A model generated the notes under the pieces. That model was not told where the DNA came from. It worked only from the letters and a program-made list of their open reading frames with translations, and ran no database searches. Both the position numbers and the translations under genes were made by a program. A stretch of 64,000 nucleotides of DNA, taken from contig NZ_JBQCJW010000008.1 of NCBI RefSeq assembly GCF_051967575.1, positions 62,001 through 126,000 on the forward strand. Direction: 5' to 3'. This stretch comes from Solibacillus silvestris_B. GTDB lineage: Bacteria; Bacillota; Bacilli; Bacillales_A; Planococcaceae. Of this stretch, positions 1 to 8,878 are shown one piece after another. Each line of letters begins with the position of its first letter. Within the stretch, counting starts at the first letter, position 1.

Positions 1-311
1 AAACCTGAGCTGTTCCGATATGTGCGCACATCTGTATTTTTTGGAACGGAACCGGATTTCGCATTGCGTCCTCTGCGAAAAACCGCTTGCTCCTCTTCTG
101 TTAAATAGTTTTCCTCAATCATGCGATGCACAATATGCGACTGGGACTTTGCCGAAACATATTTTGTCGCTTCTTTATGCAGTGTATTGGGCTTTGCCCG
201 GCCCGATAAAATTAAATGTTCCCGAATTCTTTGTTCCAGCACGGCGTCGCCCATATAAGCGAGCGCCAATGCATTTAGCTGTATTACTTCATGGGGTGTC
301 AAGTTTTGCAT
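1..311 (-). CDS. mrnC: Mini-ribonuclease III (MrnC), 3' part cut by window edge
   Basis: Mini-III is a dimeric RNase III-like enzyme without a dsRNA-binding domain that matures 23S rRNA ends. About 103 codons are visible from an ATG at 311; the C-terminus lies outside the window. The translation has the family signatures LALAYMGDAV near the N-terminus (the Asp is the catalytic metal ligand) and FRRGRNAKSGSVPKN around residue 80. The ATG follows the cysS stop codon with no gap, so the two are translationally linked, matching the cysE-cysS-mrnC order of Bacillus. Identity is firm; only the end is unseen. Confidence 0.93.
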   Translation of the reverse strand, partial: MQNLTPHEVIQLNALALAYMGDAVLEQRIREHLILSGRAKPNTLHKEATKYVSAKSQSHIVHRMIEENYLTEEEQAVFRRGRNAKSGSVPKNTDVRTYRNSSG

Positions 312-1715
312 TTATTGTCCTCGTTTCCAGCGTGTTCCCTGACGAGTATCTTCCAACACAATGTCCATGCCTAGCAATTGATCGCGGATTTCATCTGAAC
401 GTGCGAAATCGCGATTTTTGCGTGCTTGATTACGTTCTTCGATCAATGCCTCAATTTCTTCATCAAGCAGGACCGTTTCAACTTTCACATGGATTCCCAA
501 TACTTCCCCAATTGTATCAAACATATTCAAAATTGCTTGCAGCACTACTTTATCTGTATTCGTTTCGTTTAAATAAATATTCGCAATGCGTGATAGCTCA
601 AATAGTACCGAAATCGCATTTGCCGTATTAAAATCATCATTCATCGCATTTTCAAAATCAACTTTCGCCTGATCGATTTTTTGCAGCCATTCCTCGCTAT
701 TATCAGCCAGGCTTGCCGATGATGCAAAACGGTGCTCGACATTTGCATAAGATGTACGAATGCGCTCCAGTCCGTTTTTTGCAGCCTCCACTAAATCCTG
801 CGCGAAGTTGATCGGATGGCGATAATGTACTGACAACATAAAGAAACGCAATACTTGCGGGTCGATTTGCTGGCGGATATCATGCACTAATATAAAATTG
901 CCAAGCGACTTCGACATTTTTTCATTATCGATATTAATATATCCGTTATGCATCCAATAGCGCGCAAACGTTTTATCATTATGCGCCTCTGATTGGGCTA
1001 TTTCATTTTCATGGTGAGGGAATGTTAAATCTTGCCCGCCTGCGTGAATATCGATTGTATCACCTAAATGCTCTCGCGCCATAACAGAACACTCAATATG
1101 CCATCCTGGACGACCTTCTCCCCAAGGCGAACTCCACTTTACTTCACCTGGTTTTGCAGCTTTCCATAACGCAAAGTCTAGCGGGTCTTCCTTTTTCTCG
1201 CCCGCTTCGATGCGTGCCCCTACCTTTAAATCATCAATCGATTGGTGGCTTAGCTTTCCGTAGCCATCGAATTTACGTGTGCGATAATAAACATCGCCTT
1301 GAGATTCATATGCAAAACCTTTATCGATTAGCACCTTAATAAATTCGATAATGTCACCCATATGCTCTGTTACACGTGGATGCGCATCTGCTTTTTTGCA
1401 TCCCAGTGCCGTAATATCCTCAAAATAAGCTGCAATAAAACGCTCAGTTAATACAGATGTATCTTCTCCGAGTTCATTTGCCGCTTTAATAATTTTGTCG
1501 TCAACATCGGTAAAATTCGAAACGAAATTCACTTCATAGCCCGCATATTGCAAATAGCGACGTACCGTATCATAGACGATAACCGGTCGTGAATTTCCGA
1601 TATGGATGTAATTGTATACAGTCGGTCCGCATACATACATTTTCACTTTGCCTTCCTCCTGTGGAATAAAAGGCTCTTTTTGTCTCGTCAATGAATTAAA
1701 AATTTGAATGCTCAT
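312..1715 (-). CDS. cysS: Cysteinyl-tRNA synthetase
   Basis: Charges tRNA-Cys with cysteine in the cytoplasm. It is a class I synthetase of 467 residues, the usual length. Visible motifs are the zinc/cysteine-binding CGPTVYN near residue 29, the HIGH-like HIGNSRP, the WHIECS and GGQDLTFPHHENE zinc ligands in the middle, and KMSKS (KMSKSLGNF) near residue 267. Its ATG overlaps the cysE stop codon in an ATGA overlap and mrnC follows directly, so cysE-cysS-mrnC form one operon. Expression should respond to uncharged tRNA-Cys through the T-box leader upstream of cysE. Confidence 0.98.
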   Translation of the reverse strand: MSIQIFNSLTRQKEPFIPQEEGKVKMYVCGPTVYNYIHIGNSRPVIVYDTVRRYLQYAGYEVNFVSNFTDVDDKIIKAANELGEDTSVLTERFIAAYFEDITALGCKKADAHPRVTEHMGDIIEFIKVLIDKGFAYESQGDVYYRTRKFDGYGKLSHQSIDDLKVGARIEAGEKKEDPLDFALWKAAKPGEVKWSSPWGEGRPGWHIECSVMAREHLGDTIDIHAGGQDLTFPHHENEIAQSEAHNDKTFARYWMHNGYINIDNEKMSKSLGNFILVHDIRQQIDPQVLRFFMLSVHYRHPINFAQDLVEAAKNGLERIRTSYANVEHRFASSASLADNSEEWLQKIDQAKVDFENAMNDDFNTANAISVLFELSRIANIYLNETNTDKVVLQAILNMFDTIGEVLGIHVKVETVLLDEEIEALIEERNQARKNRDFARSDEIRDQLLGMDIVLEDTRQGTRWKRGQ

Positions 1716-2362
1716 TTTGCCTGCTCCTTTTTTAAGTGTGCAATTTCCTGTTGTAATTGTTCAATTGTTTTTTCCAATAGATCACAGCGGTCACCAACTG
1801 GGTCCGGGATATTTTGGTGATCCAACTTTTTCGCTTCTGTGCGAATACCGTCAATCATAACGACCTTGCCCGGAATGCCTACAACAGTTGCATTCGGCGG
1901 AACTTCTTTTAGGACGACGGAGCCCGCGCCAATTTTACTGTTTGCGCCAACCGTTATCGAGCCGAGCACTTTTGCCCCTGTTGCCACCAATACGCCATCT
2001 TCCAAAGTCGGGTGACGCTTACCTTTTTCTTTCCCTGTACCACCTAGTGTCACACCTTGATATAACGTCACATCATTTCCAATTTCGCATGTTTCGCCGA
2101 TGACAACTCCCATGCCATGATCAATGAAAAAGCGACGGCCGATTTTTGCGCCCGGGTGAATTTCAATACCTGTAAAGAAACGGCTAATTTGCGAAATCGC
2201 CCGTGCAATAAAGAAAAATCTCCGTTTAAAAAACCAATGGGCAATGCGATGCGACCAAATCGCATGTAAACCCGAATATGTTAATACCACTTCAAATACA
2301 CTTCTTGCCGCCGGGTCATTTTCAAAAATATTATCGATATCTTCTTTTATTCTTTTCAACAT
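1712..2362 (-). CDS. cysE: Serine O-acetyltransferase
   Basis: Makes O-acetylserine from serine and acetyl-CoA, the first committed step of cysteine synthesis. The protein is about 216 residues, with an N-terminal helical region and a C-terminal left-handed beta-helix of hexapeptide repeats (IEIHPGAKIG, VVIGETCEIGNDV, TLYQGVTLGGTG). The catalytic His/Asp surface lies in GAKIGRRFFIDHGMGV. The reading frame extends nine codons further upstream, but the ATG at 2362 has the strong ribosome site GGGGAGG just before it and gives the normal N-terminus MLKRIKED. First gene of the Cys T-box operon, ending in an ATGA overlap with cysS. Confidence 0.96.
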   Translation of the reverse strand: MLKRIKEDIDNIFENDPAARSVFEVVLTYSGLHAIWSHRIAHWFFKRRFFFIARAISQISRFFTGIEIHPGAKIGRRFFIDHGMGVVIGETCEIGNDVTLYQGVTLGGTGKEKGKRHPTLEDGVLVATGAKVLGSITVGANSKIGAGSVVLKEVPPNATVVGIPGKVVMIDGIRTEAKKLDHQNIPDPVGDRCDLLEKTIEQLQQEIAHLKKEQAK

Positions 2363-2483
2363 GTTTTTACCTCCCCTTTTTGCCGCCATTCAAATATGAG
2401 CAAATGCACTAAAGCCCCGTTCATAGTTCATATACACAGCGGCTCTAAGTTATCCGAAACGAAAATTCCATTTATCTTCGACG

Positions 2484-2755
2484 AAAAAAAGCGTCTCCAT
2501 CACCTGTATAAGATGACAGAGACGCTTTACGCGCGGTTCCACTCTGGTTGAAAAAGCATGAATACTTTTTCCGCTTGAAAGTCCGCTAACGGGGACAAAC
2601 CGATTTAACCTACTAAAGTTTCAATTAAATACTCGAAGGTGCATTTCCGTTTTGCTTTGACCTGGATCACTTTCAGCCGGTGATGATCCTCTCTAAAAGG
2701 TATGCGCCACATACTTCTCCTTCTCAACGCGCTAACGCTATATACGATTTAAATA
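2484..2755 (-). promoter_or_regulatory. T-box leader (tRNA-Cys specific) of cysE-cysS
   Basis: On the minus strand the leader shows the canonical T-box sequence AGAGTGGAACCGCG (plus positions 2532-2545), which pairs with the tRNA acceptor end. It is followed by a strong intrinsic terminator (arms about 2490-2501 and 2515-2528, then a T run at 2484-2490). Upstream is stem I, with a specifier loop that reads GAAATGCACC. The triplet TGC at 2641-2643 followed by A is a Cys codon, in agreement with the downstream genes. Uncharged tRNA-Cys should stabilise the antiterminator and allow cysE-cysS-mrnC transcription. Confidence 0.93.
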
Positions 2756-2756
2756 C

Positions 2757-2784
2757 ATTTTACAGTTATTTTCTGAAAAATCAA
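2757..2784 (-). promoter_or_regulatory. Candidate sigma-A promoter of the T-box leader
   Basis: Minus strand TTGATT (2779-2784), 16-bp spacer, TAAAAT (2757-2762). Initiation would fall near 2750, just before T-box stem I. Assigned by eye from hexamer match and position. Confidence 0.55.
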
Positions 2785-2888
2785 TATTTTTGTTTAACCG
2801 AAAATGGCGGTAACATACTTCGCCCCATCCTGAAAACAGTTTATTCCCTTGCTGCCAAGCCAAACTCAAATTAAATGGCATTTGATTA

Positions 2889-4349
2889 TTACTTTGCAAA
2901 CTTCTCTACACGGGCAATTGTTTTATCCTTGCCGATTAAGACAATCGCATTCGGTAATTCCGGACCATGTGTTTGGCCTGTTGTGACAACACGGATTGGC
3001 ATAAATAAGTTTTTGCCTTTTGCGCCCGTATCCTTTTGCACTGCCTTAATCGCAGCCTTGATGGAATCAGCATCAAATGATTCTAAAGCTTCTAATTGTG
3101 CTTTGAATGAAGCCATTACCGCCGGAACTGTTTCGCCGGCAAGCACTTCTTTCGCTTCCTCATCATATGCAATTTCCTCCGTAAAGAATAGGCTCGATAG
3201 TTCTACAATTTCTGCCCCGAAACTCATTTGCTCATGGTAAAGAGCGATTAAATCAGAAGCCCATGCATGTTGCTCTTCCGATAACTCTTCTGGAAGTAAA
3301 CCTGCTTTTTGTAAATGTGGCAATGCTAAAGCAACTACCTCTTCATGAGACATTTTTTTAATATATTGGTTATTCATCCACGTTAGTTTTGTTTTATCGA
3401 ACATTGACGGTGATTTCGACAAGCGTTTTTCATCAAACAGCTTTATAAATTCGTCATGTGAGAAGATTTCTTCTTCTCCCTCAGGTGACCAGCCAAGTAA
3501 TGCAAAGAAGTTAAACATCGCTTCCGGTAAGTAGCCTAGGTCCTTGTATTGTGTAACGAACTGGATGATTGACTCATCACGTTTTGATAATTTTTTACGC
3601 TCTTCATTTACGATTAATGTCATATGGCCATATTGCGGATATTCCCATCCGAATGCGTCAAAGATCATCATTTGTTTTGGTGTGTTTGATAAATGCTCTT
3701 CCCCACGGAATACATGTGTAATTTCCATGAAGTGATCATCCAGCACTACCGCATAATTGTAAGTCGGGATACCGTTTGCTTTTACAAGTACCCAATCGCC
3801 AATATCTTTTGAATCGAACGATACTTCACCGCGAACTAGATCAGTGAACTGATACGTAACATTTTCAGGAACACGCATACGAATTGTGTGAGGGATACCA
3901 GCAGCTTCTTTTTCAGCAACTTCCTCAGCTGTTAAATGACGGCATTTACCATCATATGCAGGTGCCGCAACGCCTTGTGCCTTTTGTTTTTCGCGTGAAG
4001 CTTCAAGCTCTTCCGAAGTACAGAAACATTTATACGCTTTGTCGGCTTCCAGCATTTTTTCTGCATGCTCTTTATAAATATCCAAACGCTCCATTTGACG
4101 GTAAGGCGCATAAGGACCGCCGATATCAACCGACTCATCGGGTGTAATGCCTAACCAGCGTAAATTATCTAATTGAGAAGCTTCGCCACCCTCTACATTA
4201 CGCTCAATATCTGTATCTTCAATACGCACTACAAAAGTACCGTTATGATGTTTTGCATATAAATAATTGAATAAAGCTGTACGTGCGCCACCGATATGTA
4301 AAAATCCTGTTGGCGATGGTGCATAACGAACACGAACTGGTTTCGTCAT
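2889..4349 (-). CDS. gltX: Glutamyl-tRNA synthetase
   Basis: Loads glutamate onto tRNA-Glu (and, in organisms using GatCAB, often onto tRNA-Gln). It is a class I synthetase of 486 residues, normal for Firmicutes. Motifs: PSPTGFLHIGGARTALFNYL (HIGH motif) at the N-terminus, Cys-rich FCTSEELEASRE near residue 110, and KKLSKRDE (KMSKS equivalent) near residue 253. A strong AGGAGG lies upstream of the ATG. It sits between ispF and cysE as in the Bacillus order ispD-ispF-gltX-cysE-cysS. Confidence 0.98.
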   Translation of the reverse strand: MTKPVRVRYAPSPTGFLHIGGARTALFNYLYAKHHNGTFVVRIEDTDIERNVEGGEASQLDNLRWLGITPDESVDIGGPYAPYRQMERLDIYKEHAEKMLEADKAYKCFCTSEELEASREKQKAQGVAAPAYDGKCRHLTAEEVAEKEAAGIPHTIRMRVPENVTYQFTDLVRGEVSFDSKDIGDWVLVKANGIPTYNYAVVLDDHFMEITHVFRGEEHLSNTPKQMMIFDAFGWEYPQYGHMTLIVNEERKKLSKRDESIIQFVTQYKDLGYLPEAMFNFFALLGWSPEGEEEIFSHDEFIKLFDEKRLSKSPSMFDKTKLTWMNNQYIKKMSHEEVVALALPHLQKAGLLPEELSEEQHAWASDLIALYHEQMSFGAEIVELSSLFFTEEIAYDEEAKEVLAGETVPAVMASFKAQLEALESFDADSIKAAIKAVQKDTGAKGKNLFMPIRVVTTGQTHGPELPNAIVLIGKDKTIARVEKFAK

Positions 4350-4510
4350 AATATTGCCTCCTAAATTTACGTCTAAAATAATTTCGACCTTTTTTGCATA
4401 TAAAAATTATACATTTTTTTATATGCATAAGAAAGGACATTATGTAGTGCTAGCATGACACAGCATATGTCTTTCTAAACTTTGCTCATTTTACCACTTG
4501 AATCGGTTAA

Positions 4511-4546
4511 ATAAAAGTAGTGTGTGCCGAAATTTGACACACACAC
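4511..4546 (-). terminator. Likely terminator downstream of ispF
   Basis: GTGTGTG/CACACAC hairpin just after the ispF stop, followed on the minus strand by TACTTTTATTT. The tail is imperfect, so efficiency is uncertain. Confidence 0.5.
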
Positions 4547-4552
4547 GCTCAA

Positions 4553-5029
4553 TTACGCCTTTATTAATAAAATTGTCGCCATTGCCGCGATGCCTTCTTC
4601 GCGACCAACGAACCCTAACTTTTCCGTCGTTGTCGCTTTCACATTTACTTGTGAAGGTTCGGCATTCAATAGCTCAGCGATGCGATTTTGCATTTGGCCG
4701 ATATATGGAGCCATTTTCGGGCGTTGTGCCATGATTGTGCAGTCCACATTCCCTAACTTATAGCCACGCTCTTCAACCATTTCCCAAATATATGCAAGAA
4801 GCTTCGCCGAATCCGCATCTTTCCACTCTGGATCAGTATCCGGGAAGTGACGTCCGATGTCCCCTTCACCAATCGCTCCTAGTGCCGCGTCTGTCACTGT
4901 ATGTAAAAGCACATCCGCATCCGAGTGGCCTACTAAGCCGCGCTCGTGCGGAATCGTAATCCCACCTAAAATCAACGGACGCCCTTCCGCAAATTCATGA
5001 ACGTCAAACCCTTGTCCAATTCGAAACAT
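4553..5029 (-). CDS. ispF: 2-C-methyl-D-erythritol 2,4-cyclodiphosphate synthase
   Basis: Cyclises CDP-ME 2-phosphate to MEcPP in the non-mevalonate isoprenoid pathway. A trimeric enzyme of 158 residues, typical length. The metal ligands are in GQGFDVHEF (Asp8, His10) and in GHSDADVLLHTVTDA (His42). The C-terminal KATTTEKLGFVGREEGIAA is the CDP-binding signature. It follows ispD on the same strand, but a strong terminator lies between the two, so part of its transcription probably starts separately. Confidence 0.98.
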   Translation of the reverse strand: MFRIGQGFDVHEFAEGRPLILGGITIPHERGLVGHSDADVLLHTVTDAALGAIGEGDIGRHFPDTDPEWKDADSAKLLAYIWEMVEERGYKLGNVDCTIMAQRPKMAPYIGQMQNRIAELLNAEPSQVNVKATTTEKLGFVGREEGIAAMATILLIKA

Positions 5030-5111
5030 ATATATGCTAGCCTACAAAGTAAACTAGCCTTCACCTTCTTTCTGCTAATCTCATTATTCTTAGTATAATC
5101 AACTTCTCGAA

Positions 5112-5148
5112 AAAAAGCCTTGAAAAACTTTCGCATTTTTCAGGGCTT
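5112..5148 (-). terminator. Intrinsic terminator after ispD
   Basis: Minus strand AAGCCcTGAAAAA / TTTTTCAaGGCTT stem with a short loop and a run of T. A strong Rho-independent signal in the ispD-ispF gap. Confidence 0.85.
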
Positions 5149-5152
5149 TCGT

Positions 5153-5842
5153 TTAAATAATCGTTTTTCGTTGTTTTAAAATCGCTTCGCCGAAAATTAA
5201 ATCTTCCTTTGTCGTCATTTTTATATTTTCGTAGCTGCTTTCGACAATGTGGATGTCATGCCCTAAACGTTCCACAAGCATCGCCTCATCCGTTCCTAAA
5301 AAACCGACCTTTTCAGCGACATCTTCCGCTTCTGCCAGCAGATCATAGCGAAATGCTTGCGGTGTTTGAACAATCCATAAAGATTCACGATCGACCGTCT
5401 CTTTAATGAGGCCATTGTGCACAACCTTCATCGTATCCTTTGCTCTCACACCTGCAATGGCCGCACCTTTTTCGTGGGCAACTTTTGTGAGCTCCGAAAT
5501 TTTCGGAGTTGTAATGAACGGACGCGCCGCATCATGGACAAGCACAACTTCCACTGCATTCATCTCTTTGATGCATGAGTGGACGGAATGCTGACGTTCT
5601 TCTCCGCCTGTAGGCAAGCCTTTTACTTTTGTAATATTGTAGTTTTCGATTAGCGACTGAATAAATGGACGTTCTTCATCTTTTACTGCAAGCCAAATTC
5701 CTGTGCAGTTTTCATCTTGTTCAAAAACAAGAAGTGTATGCACTAAAATAGGCTTATCCGCCAAATTCAAAAATAATTTATTTTGCCCGGCGCCCATCCG
5801 CTTTCCGCTGCCTGCTGCCGGCAAAACGACTTCATAACGCAA
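5153..5842 (-). CDS. ispD: 2-C-methyl-D-erythritol 4-phosphate cytidylyltransferase
   Basis: Transfers CMP to MEP, the third step of the MEP isoprenoid pathway. The 229-residue protein has the nucleotidyltransferase signature LPAAGSGKRMGAGQNK at the N-terminus and the VLVHDAARPF motif near residue 107. The start is a TTG at 5842 with AGGAAGTG seven bases upstream; no ATG fits the conserved N-terminus. It lies immediately downstream of the YacL-type gene. Confidence 0.97.
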   Translation of the reverse strand: MRYEVVLPAAGSGKRMGAGQNKLFLNLADKPILVHTLLVFEQDENCTGIWLAVKDEERPFIQSLIENYNITKVKGLPTGGEERQHSVHSCIKEMNAVEVVLVHDAARPFITTPKISELTKVAHEKGAAIAGVRAKDTMKVVHNGLIKETVDRESLWIVQTPQAFRYDLLAEAEDVAEKVGFLGTDEAMLVERLGHDIHIVESSYENIKMTTKEDLIFGEAILKQRKTII

Positions 5843-5855
5843 AATGCTTCACTTC

Positions 5856-6929
5856 CTAATCCTCTTTTGGCTTCGCGAAAATCATTCGCCCTGCCGATGT
5901 TTGCAGAACACTTGTCACCGTTACTGTAATGGCTTGGCCGATATAGCTACGTCCGCCCTCCACGACAATCATCGTGCCATCATCCAAATAAGCCACACCT
6001 TGATTATGTTCTTTTCCGTCTTTAATAACAACGACTTGCATATCTTCGCCTGGAATAACGACCGGTTTTACTGCATTTGCCAAATCGTTAATATTTAATA
6101 CTTGCACACGATGCAATTCGCAAACTTTATTTAAGTTAAAATCATTCGTTAAAATTTGCGCACCCATATTTTTCGCCAGGCGGACCAGTTTTAAGTCCAC
6201 TTCCGCCACATCTTCAAAATCAACTTCCGTAATCAGCACCTTTGAAGCACGTTCATCTTGGAGACGCTTTAATATATCAAGCCCTCTGCGACCACGCGTA
6301 CGTTTCAACGTATCGGAGGAATCCGCAATATGCTGGAGCTCTGTCAACACGAATTGAGGAACGACTAAAACCCCTTCGACAAAACCTGTCGCCGAAATAT
6401 CGGCAATACGGCCATCAATAATCACACTCGTATCAAGTAATTTATATTGATCTTGGATTTCCTTGCCGGATGCATCATTGAGACGTTTCTTCGATGATTT
6501 GCCCGTGAAAATTTGCAAAAGCTCATCACGTTTGCTAAATCCTAATCGGAACCCTAAATATCCAAGGACGATCGACAAAATCGCCGGAACAACAGCGGTA
6601 ATTACAGGAATGTTCATTTGATTAATAGCTACGCCGACTAATGTCGCCACACAGAGCCCGACGATCAAACCGAGCGTCCCGAACAGCAAGTCTGCCGCTG
6701 GTAATTTAAACAACACTTCTTCTAGCCAAGTAATCAATTTCACAAAGTAATCGGATAACGCAAACGATAATACGAATAACAAAGCAGCACCTATCGCAAC
6801 ACTAAAATATGGATTATTAAGCCACGGATTGGATGATAAATTCATAAAAGCATATAATGGCGGTAAGAAAATGAGACCTAATGCTCCACCGATAAATAAA
6901 AACGCTACTTGAATAACTCTTTTCAACAA
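5856..6929 (-). CDS. PIN/TRAM-domain membrane protein (YacL family)
   Basis: About 357 residues. The N-terminal 120 residues contain four hydrophobic segments. Then comes a PIN nuclease-like domain (KLLDTSVIIDGRI, with acidic residues in VPQFVLTELQHIAD and ILTNDFNLN) and a C-terminal TRAM domain probably binding RNA. The role in Bacillus is unsettled; RNA cleavage or binding at the membrane is an inference from domains. The frame is open further upstream, but GGAGGTGAT six bases before the TTG at 6929 gives the start (M)LKRVIQ, matching the YacL N-terminus. Confidence 0.9.
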   Translation of the reverse strand: MLKRVIQVAFLFIGGALGLIFLPPLYAFMNLSSNPWLNNPYFSVAIGAALLFVLSFALSDYFVKLITWLEEVLFKLPAADLLFGTLGLIVGLCVATLVGVAINQMNIPVITAVVPAILSIVLGYLGFRLGFSKRDELLQIFTGKSSKKRLNDASGKEIQDQYKLLDTSVIIDGRIADISATGFVEGVLVVPQFVLTELQHIADSSDTLKRTRGRRGLDILKRLQDERASKVLITEVDFEDVAEVDLKLVRLAKNMGAQILTNDFNLNKVCELHRVQVLNINDLANAVKPVVIPGEDMQVVVIKDGKEHNQGVAYLDDGTMIVVEGGRSYIGQAITVTVTSVLQTSAGRMIFAKPKED

Positions 6930-6959
6930 CAGTATCACCTCCATAAAATAATTATACAT

Positions 6960-7358
6960 ATAAAGCTCTTTTCATGCGATGCACAGCTACCAAAAGTACA
7001 CCGCGAAAAAAAAGGGTTTTTATCATTTGCCTCATAATAAAATAAATTATTTTAATAAAAATTTTATTTATTCCATCTTAGTGTAATACCTTATTCTTTC
7101 ATTGAATTGGAAGCTTATAATTTTAATAATTGCCGGGTCACTTCAAAATCATTCCAATACATAATAATCGAATGCATCGCTTCATATATTATTTTCATAT
7201 AATATATGAAGGCGCCTTAAAGAAGAGGAAGATGCGTTTTGAACCCGGCGAAAGGAACAAAAATTTTTGATGTTACTCCGGGCGGGATCAGTTTATTCGG
7301 TACTGCGATAGTATCTCGACTTTAAATGCGGCAATAAGTCCATTGATGAATAATTTTT
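6960..7358. other. Gene-free stretch where disA is expected
   Basis: In Bacillus and relatives disA (diadenylate cyclase, about 1.07 kb) lies between radA and yacL. Here only about 400 bp separate them. No reading frame resembles DisA, and I saw no DisA fragments in either direction. The stretch is AT-rich at 7030-7080, has a perfect inverted repeat at 7180-7211, and includes a 28-codon plus-strand frame starting at TTG 7239 behind GAGGAAG. Nothing shows that this frame is expressed. Confidence 0.7.
7180..7211. repeat. Perfect 13-bp inverted repeat
   Basis: Arms CTTCATATATTAT (7180-7192) and ATAATATATGAAG (7199-7211) around a 6-nt loop. No T run follows on either strand, so it is not a standard terminator. 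It could be a protein operator or an RNA stem. Confidence 0.8.
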
Positions 7359-8738
7359 TTAACGCCCTAAATCCTGAAAAGATTCCCGCAATGCATCACT
7401 GATTGTATCAACACCGACTACTTGAATATCCGCCGGGAATTCCCAGCCCCCAATATTTGAAGCCGGGATAAAAGCGCGTTTAAACCCTAGCTTCGCCGCT
7501 TCCTGAACACGCTGTTCAATACGGGATACACGGCGAACCTCCCCCGTCAGCCCAACTTCCCCAATAAAGCAATCTGTCGGACGCACCGCCTGATCTTTGA
7601 AGCTGGAAACGATGCTTGTCAACACAGCCAAATCAATGGCCGGCTCGTCCAGCTTCACACCGCCCGCCACTTTAATATACGCATCTTGCGCTTGCAGCAT
7701 CATCCCCATGCGCTTTTCCAATACAGCCATTAAAAGCTGAACTCTGTTTTGATCTACCCCTGTTGCCATTCGCTTTGGATAGTTAAAGCTTGTTGGTGTT
7801 ACGAGCGATTGGATTTCCACGAGAATGGGGCGTGTCCCTTCCATTGACGCAACAATCGTTGAGCCCGGTGCACCTTGTGAGCGCTCCTGCAAAAAAAGCT
7901 CGGACGGATTTAATACTTCCTTCAGCCCGCCATGAAGCATTTCAAAAATCGCAATTTCATTTGTGGATCCAAAACGGTTTTTCTGACTGCGTAAAATCCG
8001 GTGGTTATGATGGCGTTCCCCTTCAAAATAAAGCACTGTATCCACCATATGCTCCAAAATGCGCGGTCCCGCGATCTGCCCTTCCTTCGTTACGTGGCCG
8101 ACAAGGAAAATCGCGATATTCTTTGTTTTTGCAATACGCATTAATTCTGCTGTACATTCACGTACTTGCGAAACGCTCCCCGGCGCACTCGTCACTTCCG
8201 GATGGTGTACCGTCTGAATCGAATCGACAATCACGAACTTCGGCTGAACTTCATCAATCGTTTGATTTAAAAACTCCAAATTTGTTTCCGAATAAATATA
8301 AAGTTCGGGTGATTGTACACCTAACCGTTCCGCACGCAGCTTCGTTTGACGTACAGATTCCTCGCCCGAAATATATAAAACACGCTTCCCTTGATTGGAC
8401 AGCAGTGCAGATACTTGTAAAAGCAATGTGGATTTCCCGATTCCCGGATCTCCCCCTATCAGCACTAACGAACCCGGGACAATGCCGCCCCCGAGTACAC
8501 GGTTGAATTCATTCATTTGTGTGACGATACGTGTTTCCTCTTGTACTTCCACCTGAATAATCGGTGTCGCCTTCGTTGTCGTTGAAGAATGCTGGAACAC
8601 GCCGCGGGGACCTTTCGAAATGATTTCAACTTCTTCGTTCATCGTATTCCATTCACCGCAGCCTGGACAACGCCCCATCCATTTTGCCGCTTCATAGCCA
8701 CAGCTATTGCACATAAATTTTGATTTTTTTTTCGCCAT
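7359..8738 (-). CDS. radA: DNA repair protein RadA
   Basis: A hexameric RecA-like helicase that helps branch migration during recombination. 459 residues. An N-terminal C4 zinc finger (CNSCG...CPGCG) starts at residue 10, a Walker A GGDPGIGKSTLL lies near residue 100, the RadA-specific KNRFG motif (SQKNRFGSTNE) near residue 255, and a C-terminal Lon-protease-like domain follows. The ATG has GAAGGAG upstream. A terminator lies between clpC and radA, so radA may have its own promoter or depend on read-through. Confidence 0.98.
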   Translation of the reverse strand: MAKKKSKFMCNSCGYEAAKWMGRCPGCGEWNTMNEEVEIISKGPRGVFQHSSTTTKATPIIQVEVQEETRIVTQMNEFNRVLGGGIVPGSLVLIGGDPGIGKSTLLLQVSALLSNQGKRVLYISGEESVRQTKLRAERLGVQSPELYIYSETNLEFLNQTIDEVQPKFVIVDSIQTVHHPEVTSAPGSVSQVRECTAELMRIAKTKNIAIFLVGHVTKEGQIAGPRILEHMVDTVLYFEGERHHNHRILRSQKNRFGSTNEIAIFEMLHGGLKEVLNPSELFLQERSQGAPGSTIVASMEGTRPILVEIQSLVTPTSFNYPKRMATGVDQNRVQLLMAVLEKRMGMMLQAQDAYIKVAGGVKLDEPAIDLAVLTSIVSSFKDQAVRPTDCFIGEVGLTGEVRRVSRIEQRVQEAAKLGFKRAFIPASNIGGWEFPADIQVVGVDTISDALRESFQDLGR

Positions 8739-8832
8739 TTTGCTAGCTCCTTCGAATGTTTGTTCCTATTATTGTACACGAAACATTTTCAAACACCTAT
8801 TTTTTTTTGCTTGAACTTTTCTAGGTGAATAT

Positions 8833-8869
8833 AAAAAGCGAGGTAAGAAATTTAGCTTTCCTACCTCGC
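8833..8869 (-). terminator. Intrinsic terminator after clpC
   Basis: Minus strand GCGAGGTAGGAAA paired with TTTCTTACCTCGC, followed by TTTTTAT. It ends the ctsR-mcsA-mcsB-clpC transcript before radA. Confidence 0.88.
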
Positions 8870-8878
8870 AAATAGTGT

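Noticed and set aside
7020..7140. c-di-AMP (ydaO-type) riboswitch near the missing disA
   Set aside because: The conserved riboswitch blocks are not present; only AT-rich sequence was found.
7790..8506. Long open frame on the plus strand opposite radA
   Set aside because: Shadow of radA codons; no ribosome site or family likeness.
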